A stretch of DNA of 64,000 bases from Marinilabiliaceae bacterium UBA5488 (lineage in GTDB: Bacteria; Bacteroidota; Bacteroidia; Bacteroidales; Marinilabiliaceae). Below, in pieces: positions 28,246-37,172 of the stretch. Each line of letters begins with the position of its first letter. Positions within the stretch are counted from its first letter, which is position 1. The stretch lies in NCBI GenBank assembly GCA_002427105.1, contig DIPM01000034.1:1-64000 (forward strand), in the 5' to 3' direction. A model generated the notes under the pieces. The model ran no database searches and had not been told where the DNA came from. It was given only the letters and a program-made list of their open reading frames with translations. The translations under genes and the position numbers were made by a program.

Positions 28246-29958
28246 ATGCGGTACCGAATCCTGGTCTTATTCCTGATTATGACTCTTCCCTCCGGGTTCC
28301 TGAAAGTTAAGGGACAGGGAGTGGTTTTTGCCGAAATCATTACGCCTGATATTGCCCTATGCGAAAGCGGAACCGTAAATATTCAAATCAAATTCAACGA
28401 AGAGTTAGAACAACCTTTCAATGCAGGAATCGAAATTCGCGGCAATAACGATGTCTTAATTGAAGGTAGTCCTCTTTTTATCGAGGAGTATTATCCATCA
28501 GAGAACGACAATAATTATACAGTTACTAAGTCAAAACCAATTCATTTGCCAATTGATTCCTACCCGGGTAATAACACTCTCAGAATAGTAATCACCAATG
28601 GTAAAGATGGAAATGGAATATTATACGGAGCTGAGGATATGGCTGGTGAAACCATTATTACCCTATATCGTACGCCTTCTTCTCCTTTTAGTGCGGGTAG
28701 CGATATTGAAACCTGCGGCTTATCAGCAACGCTTAATGCCAGCGCAGGAGCCGAGAGTAACACATATTCATGGACTGATATTGCCGGGGGCTCCTTTAGC
28801 GACAACTCCGTTACCGATCCGGTATTTACCGCCGTAACCGACGGCGACTATCTGCTTGGCTTCACTCAAACAAACGGAGTATGCTCCGTTACCGATCAGG
28901 TCTCCGTCAAACTGAACGGGCAGCCCTCAGCAGCAATATCTACCGGAAGTACGATTTGCGGCACAGGCGACGCTGAGATAGATGTTACGCTGCAAGGCTA
29001 TGCGCCATGGCAGGGGCAATACAGCTACAACGGTCAAACAGCCTCCTTTACAGCAAGCAGCTCTACACATACCATAAGTCATAACTTAAACGGCGAAACG
29101 GATTTCCAACTGATCTCGGTAAGTGATGTTAATAACTGCGAGACCACATATAGCTATGAACCGGGAACATTTGTTACCGTTCCTGATAAGCAGCCCCTTG
29201 CTGATGCCGGTAGCGACAAAGCTGTTTGCGGTAACGAAACCCTGCTGGCGGCGCTTGCCCCATCGGCAGGCACCGGCAGCTGGAGTGGCGACGGCAGCTT
29301 TGCCTCGCCAAATAATCCGACCAGTACTTATATCAGTTCACCTTATACCGGCTCGGCTGTAAAAACTTTAACTTGGACAGTTGTCAACGACAAATGCAGT
29401 GCTTCCGACCAGGTCAACATCAGCTTCTTTGAGCCGCTCGACCCAGATCTCATCTCGGCAGGACGTGACACTGCTCTCTATAATAAGAATAATTATATCC
29501 TAAACGCTTCTCCTCTTAGCTTCGGAGAAGGAGAATGGAGTGTTCTGGAAGGCGGCGGCACATTGTCGCGCCATCGTGAGCACAACTCACCTGTGGAAGG
29601 CCTGAAATATGGTTCAAACCTCTTGCGCTGGACTGTTACAAACGGCATTTGTGCTCCTGTGAGTAAAGACCTTGTGATTAGGGTGACCGGCGTAAAGCAT
29701 TATACAGGAATATCGCCTAATAACGACAACTTGAACGACATCTTCATAATTGAAGGTGCCGAACAAATCGAAAACAATAAGCTCTCGGTATTCGACCGTT
29801 CCGGCAAGCTGGTTTATCAGACTGCCTCCTATCAAAACAATTGGGGCGGCATTGACTTAAACGGCAAGGCACTCCCCGACGGGAATTATTACTTCCGCTT
29901 CCAGGGAGACGGGGTTGATATTAAAGATTTTTTAATCATCAAGCGTTCAAAACCATAA
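28246..29958 (+). CDS. Secreted surface protein with type IX (type B) sorting domain
   Basis: A 570-residue exported protein. After a signal peptide (ending near VKGQG) come about 450 residues of repeated beta-sandwich modules with spaced cysteines (for example DIETCGLSATLNAS, GSTICGTGDAEI, DKAVCGNETLLA). The last 85 residues are a gliding-motility C-terminal domain (GISPNNDNLNDIFIIEG, then FDRSGKLVYQ, WGG, LPDGNYYFRF, IIKR), the type B signal for secretion and cell-surface attachment through the type IX system. It leads a plus-strand cluster with a PorP/SprF-like barrel 12 bases downstream, the usual partner of such type B substrates. Confidence 0.88.
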   Translation: MRYRILVLFLIMTLPSGFLKVKGQGVVFAEIITPDIALCESGTVNIQIKFNEELEQPFNAGIEIRGNNDVLIEGSPLFIEEYYPSENDNNYTVTKSKPIHLPIDSYPGNNTLRIVITNGKDGNGILYGAEDMAGETIITLYRTPSSPFSAGSDIETCGLSATLNASAGAESNTYSWTDIAGGSFSDNSVTDPVFTAVTDGDYLLGFTQTNGVCSVTDQVSVKLNGQPSAAISTGSTICGTGDAEIDVTLQGYAPWQGQYSYNGQTASFTASSSTHTISHNLNGETDFQLISVSDVNNCETTYSYEPGTFVTVPDKQPLADAGSDKAVCGNETLLAALAPSAGTGSWSGDGSFASPNNPTSTYISSPYTGSAVKTLTWTVVNDKCSASDQVNISFFEPLDPDLISAGRDTALYNKNNYILNASPLSFGEGEWSVLEGGGTLSRHREHNSPVEGLKYGSNLLRWTVTNGICAPVSKDLVIRVTGVKHYTGISPNNDNLNDIFIIEGAEQIENNKLSVFDRSGKLVYQTASYQNNWGGIDLNGKALPDGNYYFRFQGDGVDIKDFLIIKRSKP

Positions 29959-29970
29959 AGCTGCAAAGGC

Positions 29971-30879
29971 ATGAAGCAACTTCTTACTCTAATTCTATTA
30001 AGTGCTGTTTGCGCAGGCAGCTTTGCTCAAAAAGAGATGTTCATGTCGCAGTATATGCACAATCGTTTTGCTATTAACACGGCCTTTGCCGGGTCGGCAG
30101 AAACGCTTTCGGCAATGGCTGCCGTGCGGATGCAGTGGGCAGGCAATCCCGAATCCCCAAAGGCTCAATATCTCTCCATGCACGCTCCTTTAAAGAACGA
30201 TAATGTAGCATTGGGTCTGGCTGTCTTCAACGAAAATGTGGCAATAGCCAAAAACACAGGGCTAACAGCTGCTTATGCCTATCGCGTCAATACCGGGAAG
30301 ATGCAGAAACTCGCCTTCAGCATAAGTGCAGGTTTCTACACAACTAAACTAAATTGGAGCCAGGTTGATTTAATAGACGATACCGACCCCGCTTTTGGCG
30401 ATAATGAAACCCTCACCGAGCCGATTCTGGGCTTTGGAGTATCGTGGTACAGCAATAGTTTTTTCGTAGGATTTTCGACCCCCGATATCTTTTACAGGAG
30501 ATCATTTAACAATGAATCACCCTCCTTAGAACTATCAGAGATCGATTATCTTTTTACGGCAGGTTACCTCTTCCCTCTCAGCGAAGCTCTGGCTGTGCAG
30601 CCATCTTTTCTGTTGCGCATGAATCCTTCGGGCTCCAACATTGCCGACCTCTCAGGGACTTTTATTTATAATAGCACATTTTTGTTGGGCGCCGCCTATC
30701 GTACAAACAGTGAACTTATTGCAATAGCCGGCTGGCAGGCAACGCCGCAGTTGATGATTGCCTACAGCTACGATTACCCGACGGGCGACCTTAGCAATAT
30801 GAGTAGCGGAAGCCACGAAATATCGTTGAAATACAATTTTGGATATAAAATAAATACGGCTAACCCAAGGTTCTTTTAA
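29971..30879 (+). CDS. PorP/SprF family outer-membrane protein
   Basis: This 302-residue protein has a signal peptide (ending GSFAQ) and the family's start FMSQYMHNRFAINTAFAGSA, followed by amphipathic strands of an outer-membrane beta-barrel and a final SLKYNFGYKI strand. PorP/SprF proteins are associated with type IX secretion and are usually encoded next to a type B sorted substrate, as here. It probably helps secrete or anchor the 570-residue protein upstream. No PorK, L, M or N gene is in the window, so the core machine is elsewhere. Confidence 0.9.
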   Translation: MKQLLTLILLSAVCAGSFAQKEMFMSQYMHNRFAINTAFAGSAETLSAMAAVRMQWAGNPESPKAQYLSMHAPLKNDNVALGLAVFNENVAIAKNTGLTAAYAYRVNTGKMQKLAFSISAGFYTTKLNWSQVDLIDDTDPAFGDNETLTEPILGFGVSWYSNSFFVGFSTPDIFYRRSFNNESPSLELSEIDYLFTAGYLFPLSEALAVQPSFLLRMNPSGSNIADLSGTFIYNSTFLLGAAYRTNSELIAIAGWQATPQLMIAYSYDYPTGDLSNMSSGSHEISLKYNFGYKINTANPRFF

Positions 30880-30918
30880 CTATTAGGATGAGATAAACAG
30901 TTTAACGGGGGCAACAAT

Positions 30919-32322
30919 ATGCTTAATACTTACAAATTTATCATCGCTGCATTAACATCTTTGCTTTTAGTTACAGAAGAGGCAGGCGCTCAGGAAATCA
31001 CACTTCAAAAACTTAGTGTAAACGGAGCCTTCTCCGCGGAGATGGCGCCCTTTGTGCATGACTCAACTTTGTATTTTGTATCCAACCGAAAAAGCAGCGT
31101 GTTAGTAAATGTCTTGAGTCAGGACGACCAGCCCCTTTACAAACTTTTTAGAGCAGCAATAGATAAAAGCGGAAAAAGCGGCAGAGTAACACCTTTTGAA
31201 GCAACTTCCGACCAGGCGCTTACCGTAGGGCCTATGACTATGAGCAAGGATGGGATGACAATGATTACGACCCTCAATAAAACAACAAGTCTACGTCAGG
31301 CAAGACAAGGCAGTTCACAAAACCGCTTAAGCCTCTACGAAGCTCATAAAAGAGGCAATGACTGGCAGGAGTTTGCTGAAATTCCCTTTGCCAAGGGCGA
31401 TTTTTCAATAACTCATCCCTCACTGTCTGCCGATGGCAACATGCTGTTCTTCGTGTCGGATAAGCCCGGTGGTGAAGGAGGGACAGATATTTACCTGAGC
31501 CGCAAACAAGCAGGCGGCTGGAGTGATCCCGAAAACCTAGGCTCAAGGATTAATAGCGCAGGCAATGAACTGTTTCCCTTTTACCACCCTTCAGGGAAGC
31601 TATATTTCAGCTCCGACGGACACGGAGGGATGGGAGGAACAGATATCTTCTACTCGATTTTTGACGGGCAGTGGAGTACTCCCGCAGCCCTTCCGGCTCC
31701 TCTAAATTCTGCCCACGACGATTTTAGCTGCTTTATTTACAATGATGAATTATCCGGGATTTTTGCCTCCAACAGAGACGGAACCGATAATTTATATCAT
31801 TTCGCCTATCAGATGGCCTTTTGCGAAGAGCCCACCGAAGTAGTAGAGGATAATTATTGCTTTACTTTTTTTGAAACAGGTGAATTTGATAAAGACAGCG
31901 TGCCACACCGCTACCGCTGGGAGTTTAGTGATGGAAGCCATGCCGACGGGGCAGAAGTTGACCATTGCTTCCCCGGCCCCGGCTTGTATGAAATAGCACT
32001 TAATGTTGTCGATACCATTACCGGTGAAGAGCAATATTCAGTTGCCAATTACGAATTATTATTAGAGAAAAGTAAACAGGTATATTTTTACGCCCCTCCC
32101 AAGCTTAAGCCAAATGAGACCATAATTCTGGAAGCTGAACTTACCGGGTTTGAGGATCTTGATGAGCTTCAATATTTTTGGGATTTGGGAAATCAAGAAG
32201 AACGTCAAATTGGCAAAACTATTCGGCACGCTTTTCGTAGGAAAGGAACATACACTATAAGATGTGAGGCATATTGGAGTGGAGGGCAATTGTGTTCCTA
32301 CCGTAAGATAGTGGTAGAGTAA
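30919..32322 (+). CDS. PD40 beta-propeller protein with C-terminal PKD domains
   Basis: A 467-residue exported protein with a signal peptide ending in EEAGAQ. The middle (about 25-300) has WD40-like PD40 repeats: YFVSNRKSS, LFFVSDKPGGEGGTDIYLS, LYFSSDGHGGMGGTDIFYS and FASNRDGTDNLYHF. The C-terminus (about 310-467) has two PKD-like sandwiches (RWEFSDGSHADG and YFWDLGNQEERQIG). PorE-like type IX proteins share the propeller but end in an OmpA peptidoglycan-binding domain, which is missing here. A periplasmic or outer-membrane partner of the neighbouring PorP-like protein is inferred from position. Confidence 0.8.
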   Translation: MLNTYKFIIAALTSLLLVTEEAGAQEITLQKLSVNGAFSAEMAPFVHDSTLYFVSNRKSSVLVNVLSQDDQPLYKLFRAAIDKSGKSGRVTPFEATSDQALTVGPMTMSKDGMTMITTLNKTTSLRQARQGSSQNRLSLYEAHKRGNDWQEFAEIPFAKGDFSITHPSLSADGNMLFFVSDKPGGEGGTDIYLSRKQAGGWSDPENLGSRINSAGNELFPFYHPSGKLYFSSDGHGGMGGTDIFYSIFDGQWSTPAALPAPLNSAHDDFSCFIYNDELSGIFASNRDGTDNLYHFAYQMAFCEEPTEVVEDNYCFTFFETGEFDKDSVPHRYRWEFSDGSHADGAEVDHCFPGPGLYEIALNVVDTITGEEQYSVANYELLLEKSKQVYFYAPPKLKPNETIILEAELTGFEDLDELQYFWDLGNQEERQIGKTIRHAFRRKGTYTIRCEAYWSGGQLCSYRKIVVE

Positions 32323-32342
32323 GAGATATAACAAACCGGATT

Positions 32343-33326
32343 ATGCAGATTAGACGCTTTTTACACATAGCCGCATTGCTACTTACAGCAACTATTAAAA
32401 TCGCTGCGCAACCCGTTCCGGCCGTTGATGAGAATATCAACGCGCTGGTAACCTTTGGTAAAGACGGCGATACTGCCTGGGGCGATGATGATTTTATACA
32501 GATAATTTTCTTCAGCATTCCCGAGTCTTTTCAGGATCCTATCTTCATTAGGGTATATGACCCTGAAACCGGCGGAGCCTTTGATGAACAAAAGGGCGAG
32601 TGGAATACAAGAACCGCCTTTTCGGTGTTTGGAGGTGAAGGAGCCTGTTCCAATGAAGCAGCGCGACGCATTAAACGCGACGGCAACTACCGTAGTGGCA
32701 CTATGCTTGCCACCCGCACCTTTGGCAGCGACCCGAGAACTGATGAGCAATGGTTCACCTTTGGCCCCTTTAACCCTTCTGAAGGTGAGCTTTTGCCCGA
32801 GTACGGCGGCTATATTTTCAAATTAGTTGTGGAAGGAATAAGCGGCGATGACGGCAATCTGTACCGTCTGTTCCTAAGCACCGACGGTCATCAAAACCGA
32901 CCCGTCGAAGGTGCCTTTGCCTATTATTTCAAGTATAAGTTCAGACTGCATGACGACACCAACGAAGTCTCCCATATTTACCCCTACATGGACGACCGCG
33001 TAACTGCCATAAAGCAGAGCAATTTTGACTGGGATAACGATGGTATCATTCGCATTATTTCGCCGTCCAAAAACGGCGAACGCACAGCCGTATCTGGCGA
33101 CGACCATTGGGTTACAAGCACGCACCCGCTTACAAGCGATGATATAAACAGCTCCCTCGACATTCAGATGATTAAAAACAAAAAAGCCAATATAAGGAAT
33201 AACAACGTGGTGATTTATTTAGAAAACCAATATGGTGAGCTTTTGCCATTCTACAGTATCCCCATAGGCGGAATTCCAAAATACAAGTATAACATTGGCA
33301 TAAAACCTAAAGCTCCGACAAGATGA
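32343..33326 (+). CDS. Secreted protein of unknown function in the type IX-linked cluster
   Basis: This 327-residue protein has a signal peptide (ending near KIAAQPVPA) and no domain I recognise. It is rich in Asp, Gly and aromatic residues, with phrases such as AWGDDDFIQIIFFSIPESF and FTFGPFNPSEGE, suggesting a beta-rich extracellular fold. It has two cysteine-poor halves and no C-terminal sorting signal. Its stop overlaps the start of the sensor-phosphatase gene by four bases (ATGA), implying translational coupling and perhaps a shared task such as ligand or complex recognition in the periplasm. Confidence 0.75.
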   Translation: MQIRRFLHIAALLLTATIKIAAQPVPAVDENINALVTFGKDGDTAWGDDDFIQIIFFSIPESFQDPIFIRVYDPETGGAFDEQKGEWNTRTAFSVFGGEGACSNEAARRIKRDGNYRSGTMLATRTFGSDPRTDEQWFTFGPFNPSEGELLPEYGGYIFKLVVEGISGDDGNLYRLFLSTDGHQNRPVEGAFAYYFKYKFRLHDDTNEVSHIYPYMDDRVTAIKQSNFDWDNDGIIRIISPSKNGERTAVSGDDHWVTSTHPLTSDDINSSLDIQMIKNKKANIRNNNVVIYLENQYGELLPFYSIPIGGIPKYKYNIGIKPKAPTR

Positions 33327-36300
33327 TTAGATTGCCAGGTTGGTTTCGGAAAAGCATAGCCCCGCTTATGTTAGCTGTAATGCCCTTTGTACTAAACGGT
33401 CAGACCTTCCAGTTTAAGAACTACGACTCGAATATGGGCCTGCCGCAAAACTTTATCTATTGCCTCGAACAGGATAATGACGGTTTCTTGTGGATAGGCA
33501 CAGGTGAAGGCCTGGTTCGCTACGACGGGCTAAAATTCACATCATTCTCAACCCGCGATTCCTTAGCGGCAGATTTCATCATGTCCTTAAAAGTTGCAGA
33601 TGACGGCGCACTGTGGATAGGCCACAACAACGGCGATGTTACTTATTACAAGGATGGGGTATTCAAACCAATACGTCTGCCCGGCACCAACAGCCCTGTG
33701 CGTTGCATTAACTTCGACCAACAAGGAAATGTGTGGCTGACCATCCAGAATAGCGGCTTTGCAAAAATCGACAAATATCATAACGTAAGCACATGGTTTG
33801 ACACAGGAAGTCTGGGCTACACCCTTTTTTATTCCATTTATCCCTTAGGCGACAATGTTGTTTTACTGGGAACCTCCGAAGGCCTGATGCGACTCACAGG
33901 CGGAGCGGAAGGGAAGATTCAAAGCCTTGAAAAATTCACCGATATCCCGCTGACAACAATCACATCAATCAAAGCACGCAGTGGAATTCAGGACGAATTC
34001 TGGATCACTACCGAAGACGAGGGTTTTTACCGTTTTGCCCTGAAAGAATCGTCTGCCAAACAAATCATTGATAAAGACCTCTGCCTGATGTTCAATCTCG
34101 AATATGAAAACATTCAGGACATAGAAGAGGAAGACGAAGGACATATCTTGTTGGCGACATGGGGCAACGGCGTGATAAAGCTCTTTTATGATGCTCTCAA
34201 CCAGGAATTTACCGAGTCTTTCAACTTCTCTGTAACTAATGGAATGAGCAATAATTTTGTAAAAGACCTGCTGGCTGATGATGAAGGAAACTACTGGTTT
34301 GCCACCTACGGGGGCGGAGTTTCTTCTTTGGTGGATGAAAGCATGGTTTTTTACGATCTCTCAGTTATTGGCTTTCAGCACAATAAGGCAAGAGCTGTTA
34401 TGCACAGTAATAAGCAATTGTGGATAGGCCTGGAAAATGGCCTGATAGTGGCAGATCCCTATTGCTTCACCGATTTCGAATACTACGACTCAGAAATGGG
34501 TCTTCCCAAGGACGCAGTTATCGGCTTTTATGCCGATACTGACAATACCGTCTGGGTGGCTACTCAAAACAGCGGTTTATACTACAGAAAAGAGGGGAGC
34601 GCTGTCTTCAGCCCTTACTATTACACGAGTTCACTCACCGAGAAAAAAATTAACGATATTGGAGGAAGTGAAGGCAAAATATATCTGGCAACGGTGGGAG
34701 GCTTTGTGCAAATTGAGCCTAAAACCAGGAAGCACACTATTCTTACTACCGAAAACGGCCTTCCGCACAACAATATAAATTTTGTATATCCCAACAACGG
34801 CGACCTTTGGATTGGCCCCAAAAACAGCGGAATTTGCCGTATAGAAGCTCAAAACATCGAGGTACACCGTATCACCGACTCTCCTCTCGACATATATGAT
34901 ATGGCCATTGACAGCACAGGCGCAATGTGGCTGGCAACGCAAGGAAGAGGATTAATTAATTATAGTGAAGACTCGCTTATCTATATTGATGTTTACAGTG
35001 GCCTTGCTAAGAATTTTACCTACAATGTAATAAGCGACATATATAACAGACTCTGGGTAACTCACTTCCCCGGCTTGAGCTCTGTTGACCCATCAACAGG
35101 CAAAATACGGGTCTTTGACCATCAGCAAAACATGGGTGTTGACTTTTACCAGGCCACCTCTGATAAAGAGCAGACTTTGTGGTTTGTTTCCAACCAGGGG
35201 GTAATTAACTATTTCCCTAAAAAAGACCTGGGAAACAAAATAGCCCCAAATCTGAACTTTACTTCAATAAAGGTATCAGGAGTTGATTATAAAGCCACCA
35301 AAGAGCTCAATTTACCTTATCCGTATAAAAAGAGATATACTTTTAGATTCGACTTTACCGGCATAAGTTTCAAAAGCCCCAAAGAGGTTACTTACCAGTA
35401 CAAACTGACACGCAATAATGAAGCTGGTGATGAGCAATGGCTCGACTTGGGCACTACATCCTTCAGGGAGTATGAATACCTGCCCGATGGAAATTATAAG
35501 CTTCAGATACGGGCTTTCAATGCCGACGGAGTTTACAACAAGAATCCGCTTGAAATTAATATAAACATCGCCGCCCCGGTATGGAAAAAACTCTGGTTCT
35601 ATATTGCTGTAATATCAATCATTGCCTATTCAATCTTTTTGGTAATTAAAACCCGTGAAAGAAAACTAAGGAGGCAAAAGGAGGCGCTGCAACGTGAAGT
35701 AGAATCGCAAACCGTTATTCTGCGGGAACAAAAGGCAGAAATTGAGAAGAAGAACAGGGATATTACCGATAGTATAAACTATGCCAAACGCATCCAGTCT
35801 TCTATTTTACCGCCTTCTGAGATTCTCACAAAAGCATTTAATGAATCCTTCATCTTTTTTGCCCCGAGAGACATTGTCAGTGGCGACTTCTACTGGTTTT
35901 TTCACTCGAAGGACAAGTTCCTGATTTGCGCGGCCGATTGTACCGGCCACGGTGTTCCCGGCGCCTTTATGTCAATGATAGGAACAACTCTATTAAATGA
36001 TATAGTAAAGCAGAAAGAGATAAGTTCACCTGCTGATATTCTTCAAAGGCTGGATTTGGAGATTAAGATTTTGCTCCAAAAAAATGAATCAGAACATACC
36101 CGCGACGGAATGGATATATCTATTGTTGAGGTTGACCCCAAAACAAACAGGATTCGCCTGGCATCAGCCAAGCGACCTGTTTATCTGTTTATTAACAACG
36201 AACTGAATATCTATAAAGGCATTAGAAGAAGTATTGGCGACAGCACGATGGAAGATGAAAGCGATTTCGTAAATATTGAGTACGACATGGCCGAAAATGA

Positions 36301-36511
36301 TACTATCTACCTCTTCTCTGATGGTTATTCCGACCAATTTGGAGGCCCGGAAGGCAAAAAGTATATGACGGCCAACGTGAAAAAGCTACTGCTCAGCATC
36401 TACGATAAACCAATGAGAGAACAGTCTGCAATAATCAGAGATACCTTCTATGACTGGAAAGGTGATCATGATCAGGTTGACGATGTGGTATTTATAGGTA
36501 TAAGACTATAA
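33323..36511 (+). CDS. Membrane sensor: two-component-type propeller, Y_Y_Y domain, SpoIIE phosphatase
   Basis: A 1062-residue membrane protein with a clear domain order. A signal sequence precedes about fourteen regulator-propeller repeats (30-650; for example GFLWIGTGEGLVRYDG, DLWIGPKNSG). Then come a Y_Y_Y domain (about 660-750), one membrane helix (about 755-775), a coiled coil (about 780-830) and a cytoplasmic PP2C-type SpoIIE phosphatase (about 836-1060; GDFYWF, ADCTGHGVPGAFMSM, DDVVFIG). The same sensor half in hybrid two-component systems reads carbohydrates; here a Ser/Thr phosphatase replaces the histidine kinase. A periplasmic signal thus probably controls a phosphoprotein in the cytoplasm. 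The partner protein is not in the window. Confidence 0.9.
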   Translation: MIRLPGWFRKSIAPLMLAVMPFVLNGQTFQFKNYDSNMGLPQNFIYCLEQDNDGFLWIGTGEGLVRYDGLKFTSFSTRDSLAADFIMSLKVADDGALWIGHNNGDVTYYKDGVFKPIRLPGTNSPVRCINFDQQGNVWLTIQNSGFAKIDKYHNVSTWFDTGSLGYTLFYSIYPLGDNVVLLGTSEGLMRLTGGAEGKIQSLEKFTDIPLTTITSIKARSGIQDEFWITTEDEGFYRFALKESSAKQIIDKDLCLMFNLEYENIQDIEEEDEGHILLATWGNGVIKLFYDALNQEFTESFNFSVTNGMSNNFVKDLLADDEGNYWFATYGGGVSSLVDESMVFYDLSVIGFQHNKARAVMHSNKQLWIGLENGLIVADPYCFTDFEYYDSEMGLPKDAVIGFYADTDNTVWVATQNSGLYYRKEGSAVFSPYYYTSSLTEKKINDIGGSEGKIYLATVGGFVQIEPKTRKHTILTTENGLPHNNINFVYPNNGDLWIGPKNSGICRIEAQNIEVHRITDSPLDIYDMAIDSTGAMWLATQGRGLINYSEDSLIYIDVYSGLAKNFTYNVISDIYNRLWVTHFPGLSSVDPSTGKIRVFDHQQNMGVDFYQATSDKEQTLWFVSNQGVINYFPKKDLGNKIAPNLNFTSIKVSGVDYKATKELNLPYPYKKRYTFRFDFTGISFKSPKEVTYQYKLTRNNEAGDEQWLDLGTTSFREYEYLPDGNYKLQIRAFNADGVYNKNPLEININIAAPVWKKLWFYIAVISIIAYSIFLVIKTRERKLRRQKEALQREVESQTVILREQKAEIEKKNRDITDSINYAKRIQSSILPPSEILTKAFNESFIFFAPRDIVSGDFYWFFHSKDKFLICAADCTGHGVPGAFMSMIGTTLLNDIVKQKEISSPADILQRLDLEIKILLQKNESEHTRDGMDISIVEVDPKTNRIRLASAKRPVYLFINNELNIYKGIRRSIGDSTMEDESDFVNIEYDMAENDTIYLFSDGYSDQFGGPEGKKYMTANVKKLLLSIYDKPMREQSAIIRDTFYDWKGDHDQVDDVVFIGIRL

Positions 36512-36513
36512 AA

Positions 36514-37161
36514 CTATTCCAGCCAGCCAATTATAGTCTGCTTGCCCCTTACGCTCTGACCCGGGCTAACGTCGATACGCGAGCCTAAAGGAAGATAGAT
36601 ATCAACGCGTGAACCAAACTTTATAAAACCCATTTGCTCACCCTGTGTGGCTTTACTGTCCTTTTCGGCATAACAAACAATGCGCCGGGCAACGGCTCCG
36701 GCAATTTGGCGAACTACAACTATATGACCCTTCTCGTGCTCAATTGCTATGGTGGTACGTTCATTTTCGGTCGATGCTTTAGGCAAATTTGCAGCCATAA
36801 AACGACCGCTGTGATGCTTAAAGTAACGGACAGCCCCTGAGAGAGGGTACCAGTTTATATGAACGTTAAATACGCTCATAAAGATAGATACCTGAATAGC
36901 TTTCCCTTTAATAAATTCGGTCTCTTCGACTTCCTCAACAACCACTATTTTGCCGTCGGCCGGAGCTATTATCGCCTTATTATGAACATATCCTTCCCTT
37001 ACCGGACTGCGAAAAAAACTTGCTATACCTAAAAATAGTAAGCCCGATATTGTTATGCTCCAGGGCATAACAGCCGGAAGCTTTGCCAATAGCACGTTGA
37101 AAAGGACCAATGCTATAAAAATAATCATAAGGATTCTATATCCTTCTTTATGAATAGTCAT
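36514..37161 (-). CDS. psd: Phosphatidylserine decarboxylase
   Basis: Psd converts phosphatidylserine (made by PssA at 12627) to phosphatidylethanolamine at the inner membrane. The proenzyme self-cleaves to create a pyruvoyl group; the cleavage site is the GS pair in KFGSRVDIYLP near the C-terminus. Two membrane segments are near the N-terminus. The 215-residue length matches the short type seen in Bacteroidota. The ATG at 37161 gives a normal start; an upstream extension would run into cdsA. It follows cdsA with an 11-base gap and ends two bases from the convergent sensor gene. Confidence 0.93.
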   Translation of the reverse strand: MTIHKEGYRILMIIFIALVLFNVLLAKLPAVMPWSITISGLLFLGIASFFRSPVREGYVHNKAIIAPADGKIVVVEEVEETEFIKGKAIQVSIFMSVFNVHINWYPLSGAVRYFKHHSGRFMAANLPKASTENERTTIAIEHEKGHIVVVRQIAGAVARRIVCYAEKDSKATQGEQMGFIKFGSRVDIYLPLGSRIDVSPGQSVRGKQTIIGWLE

Positions 37162-37172
37162 GACAATATTAA

